Shown here: piece by piece, positions 24,978-33,919 of the stretch
How the letters are laid out: each line of letters opens with the position of its first letter
How positions within the stretch are numbered: position 1 is the first letter of the stretch
Assembly (NCBI RefSeq): GCF_000744775.1
Contig: NZ_JQMP01000003.1
Location: 558,001 to 622,000 of the forward strand
Length of the DNA: 64,000 nt
Direction of reading: 5' to 3'
From: Thermorudis peleae
GTDB lineage: Bacteria > Chloroflexota > Chloroflexia > Thermomicrobiales > Thermomicrobiaceae
Notes under the pieces: generated by a model
What the model was told of the DNA's origin: nothing
The model's database searches: none
What the model saw: the letters and a program-made list of their open reading frames with translations, nothing else
Made by a program: the position numbers and the translations under genes

Positions 24978-25649
24978 CTAGTATGGTGGAGAGACATCAG
25001 CAGCAATGCGTAGTTTCACGCGGATAACGTAGGGACTTTGGTTGGTGATGGTAAGTGTGGTGCAGCCAACTCGGATAATGCCATTTGGCCCGCTGCCGAG
25101 CGGCATCGTTGTCCCCTGGCGTGTGCCATTGAGGGAGAGCTGGAGGTCAGAAGGAACAGGGTAGGGAAGAATGACCTGCCATGCAACAGCGAGGCCAAAC
25201 GCCGCGCAGGGTGGTTGCTGTGTGTAGCCAATGCGGGCAGCGAGATCAAAAGGATCCCACGTCTGTGTGCCTCCATTCGGATCAAGCTGGATAATCAGGA
25301 AGTTTTCAACGACGCGATGAGTGAATGGAGTCGCGATCGGGATGCGTGGTGGATCCGGTGGCGGCGTCGGTGTGCCAGGACGTGGGGTTGCCGTTGGTGG
25401 AAGGTTCGGCGTTGGTGTGGGAGGTGGCGTCGGCGTACTCGTCGATTGCAACGGAGTAGGGGTAGGCAAAGGCAGTGGGGTCGGGAATGCTGGTGCAGGT
25501 TGAGCGGGCACAGTATGAGCAGGCACAGCGGGAAGTTGCGTGCTCTGCGGTAGCGCGGTTGGCGACGTAGCGTGTGAGCAGGACACGATGGCGAGGATGC
25601 TCAGGAGCATCGCCCAACGCAGAGGTCGCTTCACGGGTCTGCCTGCCAT
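24978..25649 (-). CDS. Lipoprotein with Pro/Thr-rich stalk
   Basis: About 223 aa, starting at ATG 25649 behind AGAGGAGA. A basic N-terminus and hydrophobic segment end in the lipobox LAIVSC, so the mature protein is probably lipid-anchored on the outside of the membrane. Residues about 30-105 are a low-complexity Pro/Thr stalk. A compact C-terminal domain of about 110 residues follows, beginning FTHRVVENFLIIQLDPNGG and containing two Cys (PPCAAFG and RVGCTTL) that could form a disulfide. The domain is not recognised. Confidence 0.75.
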   Translation of the reverse strand: MAGRPVKRPLRWAMLLSILAIVSCSHATSPTALPQSTQLPAVPAHTVPAQPAPAFPTPLPLPTPTPLQSTSTPTPPPTPTPNLPPTATPRPGTPTPPPDPPRIPIATPFTHRVVENFLIIQLDPNGGTQTWDPFDLAARIGYTQQPPCAAFGLAVAWQVILPYPVPSDLQLSLNGTRQGTTMPLGSGPNGIIRVGCTTLTITNQSPYVIRVKLRIAADVSPPY

Positions 25650-25769
25650 GGTCTCTCCTCTGCTCGCGTCTTCTGCCTGAGCAATTCTGGGAGATGGCCT
25701 CAGTGAGAGCAAGCATGTCTATCATGCTTGACAAGGCCGGCAAAACATGTCACGATAACAATACATGCG

Positions 25770-25785
25770 GCTGAACAGCCGCTTG
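25770..25785. repeat. Small dyad upstream of argF
   Basis: GCGGCT-GAAC-AGCCGC is a perfect 6-bp inverted repeat in the 256-bp gap between the lipoprotein and argF genes. A perfect TTGACA lies about 40 bp before it, without a good -10 at normal spacing. I see no gene in this gap. Confidence 0.3.
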
Positions 25786-25905
25786 CTAGAGATTGTGGAA
25801 AGGAAGCTGCCGGATGCGCCTCCGGCTCAGGCACAGGCTCAGCTTGCTCACTGACGTGTCGGTGACGACGCGAGGCTGGGGTGTGGGTACTGAGAGGAGG
25901 CACCA

Positions 25906-26883
25906 ATGGCAGTATCTTCAGCGAAGACCGTTTTTCATCTCTTGACGGATGACGACCTTGCTCCCGAACAGGCGCAGGCTCTGATCGCGCTTGCGGCTGA
26001 GCTAAAGGCGCAGCATCAGGCTGGTCATCCGCAACATCATCTCCTGCGTGGCAAAACTCTCGCAATGATCTTCCAGAAGCCGTCAACACGCACGCGCGTT
26101 GCCTTTGAAGCTGGCATGGCCCAGCTTGGCGGTCATGCACTCTATCTTTCGACCAACGACTTGCAGCTTGGCCGAGGCGAAACAATTGCTGATACGGCCC
26201 GCGTGCTCTCACGCTATGTTGATGTCATCATGGCACGCGTCTTCAAGCATGCCGACGTCGTTGAGCTTGCTACCTATGCCACGGTTCCCGTCATCAACGG
26301 GCTCTCTGACCTTGCTCATCCGACCCAGGGTCTGGCTGATATGCTGACGATCAAGGAGCATCTTGGTGGCTGGGAAGGGCGGACACTTGCCTATCTGGGC
26401 TGTGCCAACAACATGGCTCATTCGCTGGCGCTTTCCGGGGCCCTCGTCGGACTCAACGTCCGCCTTGCCTGTCCGCCGGTGTGTGCACCCGATGCGACGA
26501 TATTGGCGCGGGCTCAAGCCATTGCTGCAAAGACTGGTGCTCAGATCACCGTCCATGCAGATCCCTGGGAAGCGGTGGCCGGCGTCGATGTCGTGTACAC
26601 CGATGTCTGGGTGAGCATGGGACAACAGGCGACCCCGACATTGCTCGAAGCCTTGCGGCCATACCAGGTTACGCCAGCGATCATGGCAGCAGCTGGGCCG
26701 CAGGCGATTTTCATGCACTGCTTGCCGATGTATCGTGGACAGGAAGTCGTTGCTGAGGTTGCTGATGGGCCACAGTCGGTTATCTTCGATCAGGCTGAGA
26801 ATCGCCTGCACCTGCACAAGGCGTTGCTGGTTGCGCTGCTGACCGATGCAGGCACGCGTGTTTTCAGCGGTACGACGGCCTAG
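25906..26883 (+). CDS. argF: Ornithine carbamoyltransferase
   Basis: A 325-aa enzyme that makes citrulline from ornithine and carbamoyl phosphate in arginine synthesis. The carbamoyl-phosphate motif is KPSTRTRVAFE (near 62-72), the second motif is HPTQGLADMLTI, and the ornithine-loop HCLPMYRGQE is complete, which distinguishes it from aspartate transcarbamoylase. It has a GAGAGGAGG site. No other arg genes are adjacent. Confidence 0.96.
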   Translation: MAVSSAKTVFHLLTDDDLAPEQAQALIALAAELKAQHQAGHPQHHLLRGKTLAMIFQKPSTRTRVAFEAGMAQLGGHALYLSTNDLQLGRGETIADTARVLSRYVDVIMARVFKHADVVELATYATVPVINGLSDLAHPTQGLADMLTIKEHLGGWEGRTLAYLGCANNMAHSLALSGALVGLNVRLACPPVCAPDATILARAQAIAAKTGAQITVHADPWEAVAGVDVVYTDVWVSMGQQATPTLLEALRPYQVTPAIMAAAGPQAIFMHCLPMYRGQEVVAEVADGPQSVIFDQAENRLHLHKALLVALLTDAGTRVFSGTTA

Positions 26884-26939
26884 GAGGGCTCTTACTGCTG
26901 GAAGTTGGAGAGGACAGCCATCATGGTAAGGAGCGGCCT

Positions 26940-27332
26940 GTGGATCGCCAGCATGCCGTGATGGATAAGCAGTTTCACGTGACAGTCAACAACGTTGATT
27001 GCAATGCGCAGGTGACGCGCGATGGCGCACGTGTGACGTTAGACATGACCTGCCGACACACTGCTCGACGGCAGGCACGCATTGGCGAACCGCTTGCTTT
27101 ACGCGCATGGGGCCATCTCAGGCAAGATCAGCGGTTGGCCGTGCAGTACGGCGTTTGGGTACTGTGGGATAGTGCCGAGCATCAGCGGCTCCGCTGGGGT
27201 GAAGATGTGCTTTCGGTTCCGCAAGATCTCGAGCCGTGGCTCCGGCAGCTTGGATTCCCAGCATCTGTTGCCGAGTCGCTTGCCGAGCATCTTGCGACAT
27301 GGCTGCGCAGCACAAGCGAGCCAGGGTCATAA
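26940..27332 (+). CDS. Hypothetical protein, 130 aa
   Basis: Starts at GTG 26940, directly behind AAGGAG. The protein is soluble, rich in Trp, Arg and Gln, and has two parts: an N-terminal half of alternating hydrophobic residues suggesting strands (FHVTVNNVDCNAQV, ARVTLDMTC) and a helical C-terminus (EPWLRQLGF, VAESLAEHLATWL). No known family is recognised. It follows argF by 56 bp and may share its transcript. Its 3' end overlaps the end of the convergent CARF nuclease gene by six bases. Confidence 0.7.
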   Translation: MDRQHAVMDKQFHVTVNNVDCNAQVTRDGARVTLDMTCRHTARRQARIGEPLALRAWGHLRQDQRLAVQYGVWVLWDSAEHQRLRWGEDVLSVPQDLEPWLRQLGFPASVAESLAEHLATWLRSTSEPGS

Positions 27333-28733
27333 ACGTTGTCGCTCCTGTGCTATCTGTGCCAGGCCCAAGGCCTGGTCAAGCAGCTCCGGCCCTGGGAACT
27401 GTTGGTGACGTAGGACCTTCGGCCGCGCTTTGCTAGGCAGCGCTTGCAGTGCCTCCTGGCAGAGCTTGAGTCCGAGCTTGCCCTTGTCTCGCCAGGCCTC
27501 AGCTGAGACGGGTGTCAGTCCATGGGCAAGCAGCGAGTAATTGCGCGTCGCAAGGAAGTCGCGCACCTTGCCGGCATGTGCGCTATACCAGGCTCCGAGT
27601 GGTTCGTCGGGATAGGCAGCAAGGAGTTCCCAGCTCTGGGTCAGGGCCAGGCGGATTGACCCCTCGCCGGTACCGGTTGCGGGATCGAGTTCACGGCGTG
27701 TGGTGAGCCGAGTGCGAAGCGGCTCGGGTACACGGGTGAGGTCAACGTCGCTCGTAAGAATGCCATGTCCGATGGCAAGACGGAGTTGGGCGAGGAGTTC
27801 GAGGGCGCGATAGATCCGGGCGATCGCGTCGTCGTAGCGTGCCTGGGCAGCCCGGCGCTCGGCGTTGAACAGGAGGTCGACGATGATAATGACGGGATCG
27901 TTGATCTGCCGGAGTTGTTCAGCGACGGCGTTGGCGGTTTGACCGGGTGTCCAGTCGGAGGGCTTCTGGAATGAAAAGGCTGCTACCACTCCCTGTATGG
28001 CCTCCAGGACGGGGAGCCAGCTGTGCCAATCGCGGCGGTAGATCTCGAGGAGGCGCTGTGCAGTAGTCAACTCGTACCGGTCCCAGGCATCAAAGGCCCG
28101 GCAGAGATCACGCGCTTTTTCGATCTGCTTCCGAAAGGTCGAGGAGAGCTCGCGCCTCATCGCTTCGTCGAGCGCTGCAGCGGCTTCGGCATAGTCGAAG
28201 CGCTTGAGCGCAGCCCGGGCAAGTGCGATGAACCGATAGGCGCGCATGTCATGAATACCAGAGACCGGCGCGAAGCTTTCGGTGCCGGGAATCACGGTTG
28301 CCTGCTGCCCTCGTGCCCCACGCACGAGACGCAACTGCACCTCGGGCGATCCCTCGCTGTCGAACGCAGCGAGCACGAGTGCTGCGCTCATTGACTTGGT
28401 GCCGGCGGTGTAATCGGCCAGGAGTTCCGCATCAGGGAAGCGGCGGCGCAGATCGGCGAAGCAGGTGACGAGCGCCTCGTAGCAGCGAACGAGGTCATCG
28501 GGATCGGCTAGGGTGAGTACCTCGTAGTGCTCAGGAGAGAGGCCAGTTAGTGTAGCGTACTCGGCGACGAAGCTAAAGCTTCCCCCCTGGGTCTCACCCG
28601 GCTGGGAGCAGACGAAGACGACGTAGTCAGGGTGAGCCTCACGGAGGGCGAATGCCTCTGGCCGCTCGGCAACGTTTCCGTTCATTGGTTTCCCCACGTT
28701 GAGGACGAGCACACGACGGACGTACTGTTGCAT
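27327..28733 (-). CDS. CARF-HEPN CRISPR-associated protein (TIGR02710-like)
   Basis: About 468 aa, the last gene of the cmr operon. The N-terminal 180 residues form a CARF-type Rossmann sensor: strand VRRVLVLNVG at the start and the ligand motif DYTAGTKSM (residues 108-116 counted from a GTG one codon earlier). The middle is helical. The C-terminal part has RNYSLLAHG, an R-x6-H pattern that fits a HEPN ribonuclease site. Known relatives (Csm6/Csx1) are RNases switched on by cyclic oligoadenylate made by Cas10. This protein is likely the collateral RNase of the system. Start at ATG 28733 with GGAGG 7 nt upstream; the GTG one codon earlier is possible. Confidence 0.85.
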   Translation of the reverse strand: MQQYVRRVLVLNVGKPMNGNVAERPEAFALREAHPDYVVFVCSQPGETQGGSFSFVAEYATLTGLSPEHYEVLTLADPDDLVRCYEALVTCFADLRRRFPDAELLADYTAGTKSMSAALVLAAFDSEGSPEVQLRLVRGARGQQATVIPGTESFAPVSGIHDMRAYRFIALARAALKRFDYAEAAAALDEAMRRELSSTFRKQIEKARDLCRAFDAWDRYELTTAQRLLEIYRRDWHSWLPVLEAIQGVVAAFSFQKPSDWTPGQTANAVAEQLRQINDPVIIIVDLLFNAERRAAQARYDDAIARIYRALELLAQLRLAIGHGILTSDVDLTRVPEPLRTRLTTRRELDPATGTGEGSIRLALTQSWELLAAYPDEPLGAWYSAHAGKVRDFLATRNYSLLAHGLTPVSAEAWRDKGKLGLKLCQEALQALPSKARPKVLRHQQFPGPELLDQALGLAQIAQERQRL

Positions 28734-28736
28734 CAC

Positions 28737-29684
28737 TCATCCTCCGTTGTGGAATACACCATAGCCGCTGGTCGTCTTGGCGCCGAAGCCCAGCTGGGCG
28801 AGTCCCTTTTGCAGCCAGCCTGTCGCAAGCGCACGCAGGCGGCCATCGGGATCGCGCGCATCCTGCCGGAGCCCGATCGCGATCCGGTAGCGCGTGCCGG
28901 GTGCGACAGTGAGGAAGGTGATCGGGGTCGGGTTCTGCCAGGGGGTCGGCGGGGTGTCACCGCGATAGTAGTCTGGGTAGTGGGGCGTCATCACGTCGAG
29001 TTCCAGGCGCCAGCCCGGCTCGGGGTAGGCATCGAAGAAAACAAGTGCTCCTGCCTGGGCGACCTCGTACGCTTCCCCCGACGTGGGTACGCGGCTGAAG
29101 ACGGCGAGAAAAGCGGGATCCGACTCGTCGCGCTGCTCGACCAGGTGCGCGTAGGCACGTGCGACACCCTTGAGACCGCTGCCCGGTAGCACAGGGAATC
29201 CGAGGCGGTCGAAACGGAAGCCGGCCTCTAGTGGTCCCTGTGCACCGAGCCCGGTGACGAGGCGGCTTTCCAGTTGGAGAGAAAATGGCTCGGCTCCGGC
29301 TGCTCGCACGATTGCCTCCCAGCGCGCCAGCACATGTTGCGCGAGATCGCTTCTGGCAAGCCGCTCGACCGCCGCGATGACCTCGCGCAGGAAGTCGCGG
29401 CGTGGTGTCGAGTCGGTACGGTCGCCGAAGACGGCCGCTTCTGGGGCGAAGCGGTCGAAGAGGAGGGCTGGGTTCGCCACCCGGCCTTGCGCGCTGCTCC
29501 AGAACATCCGCGTAGCGGACGGGAGGAGCGGGTGCGGCCGAGCTTGCTCGCCGCTGGGGCGGTTAGCCGATCGGTCGCGTTCGCGTGGTGGGCCGGAGCG
29601 GCCACTCGAAGGATGTTGCGCCCTGCCACGTTGCGGTGGACGGCCGTTACCACGCGGCTGGTCGGATCGTGGGCGCTCGCGCAT
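28737..29684 (-). CDS. cmr6: Type III-B RAMP protein Cmr6
   Basis: A 315-aa protein of the Cmr effector complex. The RAMP core starts near residue 105 with RLVTGLG and has LPGSGLKGVARAYA (near 168), DVMTPHYPDYYRGD and the Gly-rich end GFGAKTTSGYGVF, the usual Cmr6 hallmarks. The first about 50 residues are an Arg/Pro/Gly/Ser-rich, disordered tail. It is genuinely translated, since AAGGAG lies directly before the ATG and the upstream cmr5 stop codon falls in the same site. It binds the crRNA 3' end region in known complexes. Confidence 0.93.
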   Translation of the reverse strand: MRERPRSDQPRGNGRPPQRGRAQHPSSGRSGPPRERDRSANRPSGEQARPHPLLPSATRMFWSSAQGRVANPALLFDRFAPEAAVFGDRTDSTPRRDFLREVIAAVERLARSDLAQHVLARWEAIVRAAGAEPFSLQLESRLVTGLGAQGPLEAGFRFDRLGFPVLPGSGLKGVARAYAHLVEQRDESDPAFLAVFSRVPTSGEAYEVAQAGALVFFDAYPEPGWRLELDVMTPHYPDYYRGDTPPTPWQNPTPITFLTVAPGTRYRIAIGLRQDARDPDGRLRALATGWLQKGLAQLGFGAKTTSGYGVFHNGG

Positions 29685-29688
29685 CGGC

Positions 29689-30099
29689 TCACTCCTTCAC
29701 CAGGTCGGCTTCGGCGAACCGCTTGAGCCAGGAAAGAAAGGCGAGGGCTTCCAGCGTGGCCCGCCGGTACTCGGCGACACTCGCCTGGCAAACGATCCAC
29801 TCGCGAAGATCGTCCTGCTCCTGACCGATGACTTGCTTCCCTATCCAGCGCGAGAGGTCGCGGGCGAGGTGGAGATGAGCGTTGATCTGCCCAGATTTTT
29901 CGGGCTTCTTGGAAAAGAGAAACGCCAGCGTCTGCCCCAGGCCGTGCAGTTGAACGAGCGAGGCTGCCTCGCGCGCGAGCTGGCCATATTCTGATGGGTA
30001 GCTCGTCTCCTTGACCGCTGCCACGCATTCCCAGGCGCGTGCTGCACGTTGCTGCTCAAGCGTTTGTTGGCGTGGTGTTGTATGTGCTGGCTGGCTCAT
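29689..30099 (-). CDS. cmr5: Type III-B small subunit Cmr5
   Basis: A 136-aa all-helical protein. Typical features are the N-terminal QQRAARAWECV helix, the EYGQLAREAASLVQLHGLGQTLAFLFSK stretch and the C-terminal EALAFLSWLKRFAEADL. It forms the minor filament of the Cmr complex. Start at ATG 30099 behind AAGGGGAGGGG; it is 13 bp after cmr4. Confidence 0.93.
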   Translation of the reverse strand: MSQPAHTTPRQQTLEQQRAARAWECVAAVKETSYPSEYGQLAREAASLVQLHGLGQTLAFLFSKKPEKSGQINAHLHLARDLSRWIGKQVIGQEQDDLREWIVCQASVAEYRRATLEALAFLSWLKRFAEADLVKE

Positions 30100-30112
30100 T
30101 GTTCCCCTCCCC

Positions 30113-31036
30113 TTAAACCCGTGCCACGCGCAGGGCGACGGCACCGCGGCCGGTCGTCTCATCGCCACCGAGCCGGACACGCCGACCGTCGAGCTTGCCC
30201 GTCAACCAGCCGAGGAGCGACTGGGCGCCCTCATTCATCTTGTCGTAACGCGAGCGGGTAGCTGCTAAGAGACCGACCAGGAGTGTTTCCGCCGGCAATG
30301 CCTCGGTGGTCCAGAGTGCTCCTTGGTCGACTGTTTTCGTCTCATCCTTCAAGCGCACGTGAGCCTCGATTTCAGTTCCATAGAGCACGAAATCGCGAAA
30401 ATCATTGTCGGCCAGAACGCAGAGATGCTTGGCAAGATTTTCCCGCCACCAGCTGTATTCCGGCGACTGAGGCAGGGCGTGAGCAGTGAGCCACTCGGCT
30501 AGCACCGAGACGTGATCAGCGAGCTCGCTGACCAGCGTGAAGCTGTATTCCTCAAGAACCACTCCGGTCTGCTGGCCCGCTTGCACGCGCAAGGCACTGC
30601 TGCTGGTAACGGCGCACTGGCCCGGCTGCAGGGCAATGAAGCGGGTAGGGTCGACTGGCCCCTCGATCCCGGCTAGCTGTGCGAGCCGACCGAGGCGAGC
30701 CAGGGCGGTGGGACTCGTCGTCCATGCGAAGACACCGGACAGTGAACGAACCGGAAAGAGAACGATCTGAAGGTCAGTGACCTGAAGGCAACCAGCGTGA
30801 CTTGAGGCTTCCTCTGGTCGATCCGGCCCGAAGAGAGCACGGTGCCGCTCGGCATCCGCACCATTTGTCTGCGTTGTTGCCCGGAGTACTCCTTTAACGC
30901 TGGAAGCCTGGACAATCGGAAAGCCGGTGATCCGCTCGCGCTGGATCGGCAAGTCCACCGTCCCTAGCGCTCGACCGGTTCCGGCATGAAGCGGAGTCTC
31001 GCAGTAGGCAAAGAGCAGCGCACACGCTTCAGCCAT
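30113..31036 (-). CDS. cmr4: Type III-B backbone RAMP Cmr4
   Basis: A 307-aa backbone subunit that cuts target RNA at 6-nt intervals in known Cmr complexes. The N-terminal motif LHAGTGRALGTVDLPIQRE carries the predicted catalytic Asp28, and ITGFPIVQASSVKGVLR is the signature next to it. The C-terminal RAMP loop is GGDETTGRGAVALR. It begins one base after the cmr3 stop. Confidence 0.95.
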   Translation of the reverse strand: MAEACALLFAYCETPLHAGTGRALGTVDLPIQRERITGFPIVQASSVKGVLRATTQTNGADAERHRALFGPDRPEEASSHAGCLQVTDLQIVLFPVRSLSGVFAWTTSPTALARLGRLAQLAGIEGPVDPTRFIALQPGQCAVTSSSALRVQAGQQTGVVLEEYSFTLVSELADHVSVLAEWLTAHALPQSPEYSWWRENLAKHLCVLADNDFRDFVLYGTEIEAHVRLKDETKTVDQGALWTTEALPAETLLVGLLAATRSRYDKMNEGAQSLLGWLTGKLDGRRVRLGGDETTGRGAVALRVARV

Positions 31037-31037
31037 G

Positions 31038-32108
31038 TCACCATACTCCGATCGCTACTGTACCGAATCCGATCTCTCGGCCCCAATCGCTCACCGTGAA
31101 CCACGGAAACTCGCTCGACCAGCGCGGCCGCGCCGTACCGCGGGCGACGAAGTAATAGGCGCTGCCGGCCGGCACTGCCCGCTGGGCGGGGCGTTCGCTC
31201 CCCCGCGCGATGTCGAACCCCCCAATCGTCTCGTACCGATCGAGTGCTGCGGCGACCAGCTCTACCTGACCATCGAAAACGGTGCGCCAATCGTACGGTT
31301 GCCAGCCTTGAGCGAAGATCGCTGGTGTGAGGAAGTAGAGCACGAACCGCTCGGGCAGCGGGTCTGGTATCGGTGGTGGGACGAACGAGGCGAGCTCCTC
31401 GAATCGGGCCGAACGCCGCTCGCCGCCGAGTGCCAGGACCCCCGTTTCCTCAGGCCAGTCGAGCCCGGTGAAGGAGACAAGCAACCCGACACCGGGGGCT
31501 GGCCGGACGTAGCGCGCTTCGTAGTAGAGCCCCTCGCGTGTGGTGCGGCGCGACGAATCCTGGGCGATGCCGATGCGAACTTCGTCTTCCCAGAGTGTTT
31601 CCTGCCGAACGCCGAATACTGACTCGCCCTGACAGTAGGCAGGAAGAGCGGCTAAGCGCAACCACATGCGCTGGCTCACCTTCTCCAATCCTTCCTCGCC
31701 CGTCTCCCAGAGCGGAAAGAGCAAGGGAGTTGGTGCGTTCATGCGCAACCAACCCGGTGGCTCCTTCGGGGCTGGGAGGCGTTGGAGCTGGCGACCGTGG
31801 GTAGTTGCGTCGGCGGGCGGAGCGAGAAGGACCTCGAGTTGTCCAGTCTCATCCCGGCGCGCAACGAGCGGCCCGGCCAGGCGCAATGGCCCCCAGTCGT
31901 CTGGTCCACCGACCGTCGCGGCGACCGCTGATGTGTCCCACACGGGGACACGGCTGTGCACGATGAGGTGATGGGTGCGCAGCGCGCCCTGCATGACGAG
32001 CGGACTGGGTGGGAAACGGCTTGCTGCGCGGAATTGCTGCCCGGCTGTGAATGGACGGCCATCACGGAAGAGCCAGACATCAAGTGGCTCTAGGAACAAC
32101 GTCTTCAC
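31038..32108 (-). CDS. cmr3: Type III-B RAMP protein Cmr3
   Basis: About 356 aa, starting at GTG 32108 behind AGGAGGCGGGG and overlapping the cmr2 stop by four bases. It begins KTLFLEPLDVWLFRDGRPFTAG, the Cmr3 signature that binds the crRNA 5' tag, and includes PPSPLVMQGALRTHHL. The Gly-rich C-terminus is EIGFGTVAIGVW. It pairs with Cmr2 at the base of the complex. Confidence 0.94.
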   Translation of the reverse strand: MKTLFLEPLDVWLFRDGRPFTAGQQFRAASRFPPSPLVMQGALRTHHLIVHSRVPVWDTSAVAATVGGPDDWGPLRLAGPLVARRDETGQLEVLLAPPADATTHGRQLQRLPAPKEPPGWLRMNAPTPLLFPLWETGEEGLEKVSQRMWLRLAALPAYCQGESVFGVRQETLWEDEVRIGIAQDSSRRTTREGLYYEARYVRPAPGVGLLVSFTGLDWPEETGVLALGGERRSARFEELASFVPPPIPDPLPERFVLYFLTPAIFAQGWQPYDWRTVFDGQVELVAAALDRYETIGGFDIARGSERPAQRAVPAGSAYYFVARGTARPRWSSEFPWFTVSDWGREIGFGTVAIGVW

Positions 32109-33919
32109 TCCCCGCCTCCTCTCGCCAGAAAGCGAGCTAGCGCGAGCCAATCGGCCAACTGTGCTGGCCCAGGGGGTACCCGTTCGAGCTGGTGCGTGTT
32201 GGTCTCATCCGGCAGACTCGCCCGCAGTTGGTCGTAGCTCATCGCGAAGGCGTACAGCCGATCAACGAGGTGCTCACGCTCTTCGCTCGTCCCGGATGGC
32301 CACTCCCCCTGACGCTTCACGGCGCGGGCAAGCACTGCCCGGAACGCGGCGTCGACCTGCGGGAAGGCACGGGCAAGCTGCCGCAGGTCAGTTGGCAGAC
32401 GCCCAGAGAGGCTCCCAGCACCGTCGCGGCGAAAACGGTCAACGAGGTCGGTCAGGTCGAGTGCTGCCAGCTGGTCCGTGCGAGCGACGACGCGGATGGT
32501 CTCGCCCCCACGCGGCTGGAGTTCGACGGCAATGGCGCTCTTTCCCGGCAGCCGTTTGGCTCGCTTCTCTGCCTCGCGAGCACTCTGGAGAAGGTCACCG
32601 AGCGGCTCCAGCCAGTGTCCGATCGCAATCCCGGCCGATGCAGTGCGCCCACCGGTCTTTTCCAAGAAGGTGCGGGCAAGCGTCAGGGCGAGCGGCACGG
32701 CCTGCTCAGCTGGTGCCAACGCGACCACGTCGTCGCCACCGCGGTAGACGTAGACACCGTCGGGCGCCGCAGCCTGCAGGACATTTTCCGCTGCGTCGGC
32801 GAAGTGCGTGAGGGCGCGGCTAACCTCGCGGTGGGCCTCGACGCCACCTTCGGCCAGCACGCTGGCCAGCCATTGCCCCATTGAGTCGCCGTCGAGCACC
32901 AGGACTGCCACATAGCGTGACGGACGATGGCCAACTACTTGGTAGAGCTTGGCCAGGCGAGCACGTGCGTCGCGGAGTATCGAGTCAACCTGGGTACGTC
33001 GCTGCTCAGCTCGAGCCGGGTCGAGGCCGAGTTCCTCAACCAGCGCTGGCCACTCGAGCGTTGCCTCGTAGAGAAAGGCGCCATCGTAGGGAAAGCCTTC
33101 GATCGCGAGGCCGGTCCGGCGATACCGATCTGGTTGCTCGCCGAACGCAGTCACGAGGAGTTCGAAAGCATCACGGTACGACGCGAGGGCTTGTGCTGCC
33201 TGCACGGCCGCTCGGCGAGCGAAGGGGCGGGCGGTGATCGTCGGTACCGAGGGGTACGATGTCTTTGCACCATGGAAGCGCTTCACTGTACCGACCGCAT
33301 CAAGCCGCTCGTGCTCGCCGACAAGCCGCGCACCGCGAGGATGCCGGCGTACCCTGCGCCAGAAAGCGCGGGGATCTTCGCCGTCGCAGGCGAGTGCGGC
33401 GCGATTGCCGCTGAGCGTGTCCTTGGCACCCGCCTCGGCATGCTGGACGAAGACGCGCGTCTTCTTGAGCGCGGCGACACCAGCCTGGGATCGGCCAAAC
33501 GCCGTTGCATAATCGTCGTTCTCGATACGCGCGGCAGCCCAGTAGACTTCCCAGAGATCCGCAACCTGTGACCGCCACTGCCGCTCAAGCTTCTCGTCGA
33601 GATCGACCAGCCCCCGGAGTGTGGTGAGTGCCTCGTCGGCGAATGCCTGCCAGCGAGCCTGGAGCGCTGCAGTTGCCTGCTGGGCAAGTTGCTTGGCATC
33701 CTCCCTAGGTACGCGGGCGACGATGACATTCGGTGGGTCACCGGCATCGAGGTTAGCCGGGTAGATCAGGTCGGCACCAGCTTCCTGGAGTGAGCGGGCA
33801 GCAGCCCGGACCAGCTCGGCCAGGATACGGCTGCCGGCGTAGAGGTCAGCTGTCCGTCGGGCTTCAGCGATGAACGTCTGGACTGGGCTAACAGTGAAGC
33901 GGAGGAGTGCGTCAGGCAT
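32105..33919 (-). CDS. cmr2: Type III-B Cas10 protein Cmr2
   Basis: About 604 aa. The first palm domain begins RFTVSPVQTFIAEARRTADLYAGSRILAEL. The second palm has VLVLDGDSMGQWL and the intact catalytic GGDD motif (residues 394-397), so it should make cyclic oligoadenylate. No HD nuclease domain is visible at the N-terminus, as in a subset of Cmr2 proteins, so DNA cleavage is unlikely. Start at ATG 33919 with GGAGG 6 nt upstream, overlapping cmr1 by eight bases. The CARF-HEPN protein at the end of the operon is the expected receiver of the signal. Confidence 0.95.
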   Translation of the reverse strand: MPDALLRFTVSPVQTFIAEARRTADLYAGSRILAELVRAAARSLQEAGADLIYPANLDAGDPPNVIVARVPREDAKQLAQQATAALQARWQAFADEALTTLRGLVDLDEKLERQWRSQVADLWEVYWAAARIENDDYATAFGRSQAGVAALKKTRVFVQHAEAGAKDTLSGNRAALACDGEDPRAFWRRVRRHPRGARLVGEHERLDAVGTVKRFHGAKTSYPSVPTITARPFARRAAVQAAQALASYRDAFELLVTAFGEQPDRYRRTGLAIEGFPYDGAFLYEATLEWPALVEELGLDPARAEQRRTQVDSILRDARARLAKLYQVVGHRPSRYVAVLVLDGDSMGQWLASVLAEGGVEAHREVSRALTHFADAAENVLQAAAPDGVYVYRGGDDVVALAPAEQAVPLALTLARTFLEKTGGRTASAGIAIGHWLEPLGDLLQSAREAEKRAKRLPGKSAIAVELQPRGGETIRVVARTDQLAALDLTDLVDRFRRDGAGSLSGRLPTDLRQLARAFPQVDAAFRAVLARAVKRQGEWPSGTSEEREHLVDRLYAFAMSYDQLRASLPDETNTHQLERVPPGPAQLADWLALARFLARGGGE

